The position numbers were made by a program, and so were the translations under genes. Shown here one piece after another: positions 57,324 to 64,000 of a stretch of 64,000 bases of DNA (its first letter is position 1; each line of letters starts with the position of its first letter). Origin of the DNA: Microplitis mediator (lineage: Eukaryota; Arthropoda; Insecta; Hymenoptera; Braconidae); contig NC_079979.1 in the NCBI RefSeq assembly GCF_029852145.1, forward strand, positions 13,866,642 through 13,930,641, written 5' to 3'. Below the pieces are notes generated by a model, which saw only the letters and a program-made list of their open reading frames with translations, had not been told where the DNA came from and did no database searches.

Positions 57324-58154
57324 ACCGCGGCTCATTATAATCAAAATTTCCGGGGGTTTTTAATCAATAAAAATATACGACGACCTTGCCCTCGACGTTT
57401 TGCATTACAAATTAGATCACCGGTTTCTGTTACTTTGTTGAAATTTTAATTCATCACTTTTCGGCTCGACTTGCTGACAGTTGTTGCATTATTTTGTAAA
57501 TTATTAACAATAAATAAATAAAATAATAAATTATTCATTTTGTTTAATGCACGACAAATATATATGTATATATAACTTATAGTAATTATATTGTATAGAT
57601 ATTTTCGTTTAAGTGATATTTCGATGGGTAATTTCTGATAAATATATCGAAAATAGATTAATAAGAAAAATGTTAAGGTAGTGATTCGATAGTTAGCAAA
57701 ATAGGACAAATATAAAATAGATTCAGTAATATATAACGACGTGAGTATAAGGAGGTCAGTAGTAATGTTACAACAAAACGGTTTCAATAAATAATTCATT
57801 TTAGTGCATATTTACACATTAACGTCCGGTATTATCGCTCGTGGGGTCGAGACGTTATGGAATTTATTATTTTTTATTTTTATTTTATAATATTATTATT
57901 TAATTTGACGTAAACATTATTGTTTAATTAAAAGTAAATAATGTTTTATTTATTAATTAACTCTTTTTTTTTAATGTCGGTTATAAAAAAAAATTTTTGT
58001 GGGGACTCGAACTGTTAACTTTTAAGTGATGACTTAGTGATTAATAATCTTTTTGTCATACTTGCTCAGAAAGTTCAATTTTCGAGCAAGTATGACAAAA
58101 AATCTATTTCATAACGACTAGTTAAGTTAATACGTGTACTTATAAATAATTATA

Positions 58155-58735
58155 ATGTCGTTTAAGAAATATGATTCAATTACCAATAAAAGTATTCTGT
58201 GTGCCATCATAATTAGCTGCCCTAGATCAATGTTCCAAAAAAAAATTCAGCTTATCAAAACTAAATCACCACAAGAATTCTGTCATTGGAAAAATATATA
58301 TAAATTTTTGTATATAAATGAAAAACCAATCAAACGTTCTCGATACGAGTTTTATTACCAAATATTTATTAAGAAGACAGATGAGATTGAAGGCAATTTA
58401 AGGCGATTTAAGTAACGATTAATGCACAAAATATCCAAGCCGTTATAAACACCGCACTGACAGCAGCAAATTTAACTCAGACGAAGTTAAAAAAATAAAT
58501 GAACATCGAGCAAAAAAGAATAATTAAATGGCTAAAGTTCGTACTGTAAAGGAAAGATTGGAAAATCTATAGACCCCTGTTACGAAAAATCGGAATTAAT
58601 CTCAAACTACCGGCTAATACAAATTTAGTACCTACTCTTGATACTTATAACCAAGAAATTTATGAGTTGGAAGGAAAGATAATATTACTAGAAAATAGAT
58701 GTCAAGTTGAAACAGCATCAATCACACTGAGAGAA
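58155..58735 (+). pseudogene. decayed coding relic, unknown protein
   Basis: Three protein-like stretches lie in succession in different frames. They are an 86-codon frame from ATG 58155; a stretch with AQNIQAVINTALTAANLTQT near 58424-58497; and one with YRPLLRKIGINLKLPANT through NQEIYELEGKIILLENRC near 58570-58720. The shifts between them suggest one gene broken by small indels. The last part looks like an amphipathic coiled coil. Family not recognised; transposon, retroposed or integrated origin cannot be told apart by eye. Confidence 0.4.
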
Positions 58736-58779
58736 AAAATCGGTTCTCTGAACTAAAAAATCGTTACCTTAAATGTTCT

Positions 58780-59770
58780 TAATGTTTTTCTATTATTTCA
58801 AAAATTATTTTAGGACACATTAATGTTAAACATTAATTTCATGATGTAATTTAGTAAAAACTATACTTGTCAGTATCGTTCTCAAGCTCGGAATATAATA
58901 GTTCTGAAATAAGTTTCTTACCAGGGACACTACAAAAGGTGGGCGCGATCTAGTGGCGAGCACCGAACTACTCCCGCTCCTTTTGCCTTGCTCTGGTGAC
59001 TTCTCTCTGCTCCATGTATATCTTTTCTCCCAAGAACTTTATCCCTTAGTTTAAACAACTTTTCTGTTTTGGTTGGAGCATAAAAAATTCTTGCGTTAAA
59101 TAATAGTACTCATTCTGAGAAATTTTATTTTTTTCAAACAAAAAAGTGCAGATTGCTACAAAAAACTAATACATCTTGTTTCAAAAAAATATCTAATATT
59201 AAGAAATAAAAACTTCTGTAACAAGTAAAAATTTTTCGCTTCAAGCATAAGAATATGTTAATTTGAGAAAAAAAAATTTTACTTAAAAATAAAAATTTCA
59301 AGATAATTATTTATTTAGGGCAAGAAAATTTTGATTTCCTGAATCGATCAAAAAAAATTTCTTGATTCAAATTAACTGTTTTTTCTGTGTATTTATAATT
59401 CTCAAAAACAGCAGATGATTTAAAAATATATGTAAGATTAATATTAATAGCTGGAATTATTTTATAATATGAAAATTGTAAAACTGCTTCAATTCAAACA
59501 TCTCGTCTGATTATTTTGCTATAAAGGGTTTTTCTTTAACTCACAAGGTATTTTATTTGTACATTATGAAAACTTAAACACTTAAGTCAAGAAAAATATT
59601 CTTGATTTTAGATAATTTTTTTGATCAATGCGGAAAATCAAAATTTTACTTGCAGTAAAAAATTATCTTAAATTTTTTATCTTGAATCAAAATATTTTTT
59701 TTCAAGTCAACATATTCTCAAGCTTAAATCGAAAAATTTTTACTTGTTTAAAGAGTTTTAATTTCTTAAG
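58780..59770. mobile_element. R3 element, most complete copy
   Basis: Carries the R3 tract (ttcttaccagggacactaca at 58918). Its 59590-59770 tail is inverted relative to 59210-59340, sharing taaaaatttttcg-like and caagcttaaatcg-like motifs. Foldback organisation, about 1 kb, non-coding. Confidence 0.65.
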
Positions 59771-60034
59771 GGGATACGCTACCGGACCTCTTTCTCACAC
59801 TCAGAAAAATAAACGGAACTATCTTTGTTGCACTCGTTGAGTAAATAAGAATTTTAAAACAATTTTTCTCGGAGACGAATTAGAATTTTTGAAAATACGA
59901 AAAAACGCTAAAGACTCTCTATTTTAGGTTTCTAGTGTTTGTCGGTAAATTAAATTGAATTGAAAATCGGTTACCGTTACCCCTTAATATAGGAGATATT
60001 TTTTGTAACAAGATATGTTAGTTTTTAGTACTAT

Positions 60035-60120
60035 AGTACCCGATCACCATGTATTTGTACATCTATATTTAGGAAAATTTAGTAAATATAAATGTACAAA
60101 TACATAAGTGATCGGGTACT
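60035..60120. mobile_element. AGTACCCGATCAC MITE, intact
   Basis: Ends agtacccgatcac and gtgatcgggtact, with inner inverted tgtatttgtaca and tgtacaaatacat. 86 bp. A second copy, split by an insertion, is at 41666-42145. Confidence 0.8.
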
Positions 60121-60159
60121 GGGTCTCTTATATCACAGAATCTATCCGATCGACTGATA

Positions 60160-60445
60160 TAAAATTTACAGGAAAGTTGATGGCTAACAAGTTCGTTCCA
60201 TTGCCACAAGCGTTCAAAGCGGTTTATTAGTTAAAAAGTTATAGAGTTCACATACACACACACGTACACACCCACACATACATACATACACTCGGATATC
60301 ATTCTGAAACTATTAGTCAGAATAGTTTCCTAGGGTCTCAAAATCTCGATATCTGATAAAAAATAGACCTCCCAAAATCGGAGTGAAAACAATAATTTCC
60401 CGAATTTTTAGATAATCTTCTATTTTCTTAGCGGGAATTTAAAAA
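60160..60445 (+). repeat. dispersed repeat family R1, copy 5
   Basis: Carries gtcagaatagtttcctaggg and the 3' end ttcttagcgggaatttaaaa, with a CA/ACAT-type microsatellite at 60250-60290. Confidence 0.75.
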
Positions 60446-61258
60446 AAAATGTTTAATACTTTGGTGGAGATTCGAACCGTTAACTTAGAGATTTAATTTT
60501 TTATGTAAACTTCCTTATTTAGAAGAGGTTTAAATTTATTATTAAATAATATTTTGGCTATTTTTTAAAATGAAATATAGAGGGTTGGTTATTTTAATAT
60601 ATGAAGATAAAAAATAAATATATATAAGTAATAATGAAAGATGAGGGGGTTTCGCGGTTAGTACAGCAAAGTACTAAAATAACAGCCGGAAATACTTGGC
60701 GAGCGGAAATGACGTGGCACGTATAGGATATATATAAAAAATATTATGTAGGTATACCTGTTTGTATCACACGCATGTATGTACATTACATATATATATT
60801 TGTGAGTATATATTTGAAAAAAAAAACAGTAAGTGAAAGTTTATGTACGGAAACGGACCCTCGTGGAGGAAAATAAGAGACCCCACCTCATATAAACAGA
60901 AAATTTAATGTCTAGTGTGTAATAGTGAGTTATATAGATATATATCAATAGATGTATCAGCCCTTGAGCGTGACCAATTTCATCGGGTAACAAAATTAAC
61001 GAACTTATTCTTTTTGTTGTTTTGTTGCTCATGTTAACCGAGCACGACCAAATTAGGGGCGAAAGAGGGTGAAGAAATACGATTGACAGCAACGATTATT
61101 TTATTTATTTATTTTTTTATAAATTTTGGGCAAAAAAAATAAATGATGAAGCAAGTTTGATTTATTACTCAATAGGAAAAAATTAAACGATTTTATGAAA
61201 GAAAAAATACTGTTGTTCTTTAAATTTGATAGACAATATATGAAATAAATAGATGTTT

Positions 61259-61774
61259 AGCAGTGTTACATGTCTACTCACAACATCTCTACTCAAGGGA
61301 AATCAATGGTTATAACTCTACTCATTTACTTCTTTACTCAGCCTCAACTCTACTCAAATATATTTCAACTGAGCTTCAGCTTTACTCAGCCATATCTTTA
61401 CACAGCTTCAACTAGACTCAGCGATAACTTTACTCAGCCTCAACTCTACTCACAGTTCTTTTTATTCAGGCTTAACTCTAATCAGTTGTATCTTTACTCA
61501 GCTTCAACTAGACTCAGCGACAACTTTACTAAGCTACAACTCTACTCAAGTATTTTAGCCTATCGATAAAATAGCAACTCTTTGTAAGTAGAGTTGTTGC
61601 TGAGTAAAGTTGTGAGCGAATAGAGTTGTATCTGAGTAAAGTTGTGAGTGAGTAGAGTTGTAGCTGAGTAAAAAAATAACTGAGTAGAGTTAAACCTGAG
61701 TAAAAAAAACTGTGAGTAGAGTTATAGTTACTTCCCTTGAGTAGAGATGTTGTGAGTAGACATATAACACTGCC
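61259..61774. mobile_element. ACTCTACTCAGC-word foldback, 8-bp duplication (hAT-like)
   Basis: Ends cagtgttacatgtctactca and its inverse, continuing as a 40-nt near-perfect arm. Flanks agatgttt (61251-61258) and agatgttc (61775-61782) look like an 8-bp target duplication, and the cagtg end fits hAT elements. The interior is almost entirely tctactcagc-type words, plus strand in the left half and complement in the right half. Open frames in it are word repeats, not genes. Confidence 0.85.
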
Positions 61775-63550
61775 AGATGTTCAATATGATTAGTGCGATA
61801 GATATTTAATTTACGATAATTTAAATAAAATACAGTCTTAGAAAATTTTTGTAAGTAATTTAATAGTTCAATTTTTCTGAGCAGTTCAAAAAAAATTTTT
61901 TTTTAAATAAGTAATTAAAGTCAGGCTTTAAATTTCTAGATCTTCCAAACTTTTGATTTCACAATAATTTTTAATATCACCAAATTTGTATAAAATTTAA
62001 TTTTCTATAACTCTAGTGTCTATAAAAAATTTCTTAACTCAATAATTTAAGTTACATTCGTTTAGTTAATTTGTTAATTTTTTTTTCTTAATAATTGATT
62101 TTTTAAATTTCAAAATGGATCATTTGGAGATCGTTTGGAGATCAAATGCCTGTATATTTTAAACCAATGATTCTACATCATATTTTAATAAGACCAAAAT
62201 TATAGAAATTTTAATTATCTACAATTTCGATTTCTGTAAAAAATTTCTATAAAACAATAGTTTAAAAATTACAGCCATTTGAACAATTAATTAATTCTTT
62301 ACAAAAATTTTCAACGATATCTTCGATGTCTTCTCCACTTAAAATCTTTATAACTTTGAAACTATTGACACTACAACTATAACTAATCAATCAAAAGTTG
62401 TAGAAAATTAAATTTTCTTTCTAAAATTTATAAACAGCATTCACTTTCCTCCATCCATCACTGAAATATCAATCAGTAAATAAAAACAAATATTTTTTAG
62501 TATAAATATCAAATATATTTTAAATACTAATTATAAAAAATTAAAAGTACAAAAAATAGTTTCGACAGTAGTTACAAAAATAATTACATTCTAAAATATA
62601 CATGATAATAATATACACTTAATTATAAATCTCATATAATTAAATAAATCTAAGGCACTTTTTTATGTACAGTTTTGATTTATCTCAGTGAATTATTTAC
62701 ACCAGTAAATATCTCACAGCTTTTAAATCTACATAATTAGTAATAATTATAATATACATGGAATCATTATTTTCTTTTTTTTTAATAATACAATACTTTT
62801 TTTTTTATTATCAAAGTTAAGTAAAAAATAAATTTTAAAGTTTATAATTTACAGTTTAATATAACTATAATTAAACTTTTAATGTTGAAGTGATTTGAGC
62901 AAACTTAAGTACTCTAATTCATCCGTAATAATATATATAAATAAATATATACTGCGCTTTATTTAATGAGAGTTTACTTTAAAGTTTAAATCGATAAAAA
63001 AAAAAAAAAATTATTCGATTGTATAGAAAATGCACTCGACTGTCTTTATATAAATGCTTTTATCGCAAAGCTATTGTCTCATATCATTAATATTCTTTCT
63101 ACAAAATATAATATATATATATATATATATTTTTATAGCGGCATTACCACACAAAGGCACTAATTAACCTGATTAGATCACGCGACAATTATGACGCTTT
63201 TTAAATATTAATTAACTAATTTTATTAATATCATTTGGCTTTTATTTATTTTTATTTTTAATATAAATCCATAAATATTTTTAATTAATTTATTTATTTA
63301 CTAAAAGAAAATAATAAATAATGATTTTACGTTAAAAAATTTATCAACGGAGAAACTTTTATTGACACAAGGCACGAACTTACTCATGATATATATTCGT
63401 ATATATATGACAGCATGAATAGGCGATAGGAGCATTAATAACTTTTTAATTTGAATATGTAACGTTAAAAATAGTTGACAGTTGTTTTTAAATCACAAAG
63501 ACAGTGATGACTATACGGGCGTTTTTAATTTCTTAGTATATGACCCGGAT

Positions 63551-63657
63551 TTAAATAAAATTTTTCCTTATTCTTATTATATATATGAGCAGTAAACATC
63601 TTATTTGGTCCATTTTTACAATTTTTTTAGGTTTATCTCGTATACTTGTATCTGCAT
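63551..63657 (-). CDS. possible last exon of another gene (tentative)
   Basis: On the minus strand a good acceptor (ttattttttttacag) opens at 63657 into 34 codons reading ADTSIRDKPKKIVKMDQI and on to a TAA at 63553-63551. The 1.7 kb beyond it is AT-rich and largely free of repeats, as expected of a long 3' UTR. The exon is short, the peptide is not recognised, and no partner exon can be seen within the window. Confidence 0.25.
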
Positions 63658-64000
63658 CTGTAAAAAAAATAATAATGATTTTATTAGTTTAAAATTTTTG
63701 GTATTTCTTATAGAGATTTAAACTTTAGTCTTTAATAATCGATTGTCATCATTTATTTACAATAAATAATGACAATCAATTGAATAATTACTTATCATTT
63801 ATAAATTATTAATAACTATATTTGATTAATAATTAATTAGAACAAAATATAGAGCGCAAAAAATATTTGAATAATAATTAGAAGTGCGGGCTTAAGAATT
63901 AGACTACACGCGGAGAATTTTACTTCGATATTGTTGAGAATTAACTATTTATTTCAGCAATTTTTAATAAAATTTTATTAAAATCTACTCTAAGAGATGA

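Larger units (their letters stand above)
57144..64000. other. region upstream of CYP4G, mostly repeats
   Basis: After the CYP4G promoter I find a short hairpin at 58046-58100 (ttgtcatacttgctc and inverse), a coding relic (58155-58735), R3 (58780-59770), a small MITE (60035-60120), R1 (60160-60445) and a large foldback (61259-61774). Tattcgaaccgttaacttag near 60473 and cgaactgttaacttttaag near 58010 resemble tRNA T-arms on the minus strand. 61800-63550 is AT-rich and repeat-poor, like a 3' UTR. Confidence 0.45.

Noticed and set aside
61270..61569. 99-codon frame rich in Ser, Thr, Gln and Tyr
   Set aside because: It is translation of the repeated tctactcagc word inside a foldback element.
62500..63550. 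Further exons
   Set aside because: Very AT-rich with stops in all frames; no splice-consistent coding segment seen.

Overview
The window is AT-rich eukaryotic DNA with spliced genes, a dense load of short inverted-repeat transposons and no bacterial features. Short GT-AG introns, an array of insect-type SLC16 transporters, and a CYP4G-type P450 (a subfamily restricted to insects) point to an insect. The strong AT bias and transposon types would suit a parasitoid wasp, but the order and species are inference. All gene models were built by hand from splice sites and reading-frame continuity. For every multi-exon gene the exon phases add up to a whole number of codons.

Layout. 1-3279 is gene-free. 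A plus-strand gene for a large secreted Pro/Ser/Glu-rich protein of unknown function occupies about 3280-18052; its first 27-nt exon is a proposal and the other six exons are firm. Four monocarboxylate-transporter-like genes (SLC16/MCT, major facilitator superfamily) follow: MCT-A (minus, 19414-27393), MCT-B (minus, 29619-35061), MCT-C (minus, 35769-42474) and MCT-D (plus, 43579-51132). A, B and C run head to tail, C and D are head to head, and D converges on a minus-strand CYP4G gene (51300-57143) with 167 bp between stop codons. 57144-64000 holds the CYP4G promoter, repeats, a decayed coding relic and possibly the 3' end of another minus-strand gene.

Biology. The MCT proteins should be 12-helix proton-linked or facilitative carriers for monocarboxylates or related small solutes. 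A, B and C keep the Asp-x3-Arg pair expected in helix 8, while D has Glu-x3-Arg. Exon lengths 127/144/128 recur between paralogs, so the array arose by duplication. D has a different intron set and is the most divergent copy. The CYP4G enzyme is expected to make cuticular hydrocarbons by oxidative decarbonylation. Nothing in the sequence links it functionally to the transporters beyond proximity.

The accessory landscape is the most unusual part. Many elements are foldback or MITE-like. Several are bounded by CACTGAAAA/CACGGAAA-type ends with TA target duplications and are filled with one short word, often self-complementary, that is repeated within that element and differs between elements. 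There is also a young 442-bp palindrome with about 130-nt perfect outer arms, a 5S-rRNA-derived SINE with a 17-bp target duplication, a tRNA-related SINE with a 26-bp duplication, pogo-like and piggyBac-like MITEs, and a roughly 143-bp degenerate tandem repeat in a CYP4G intron.
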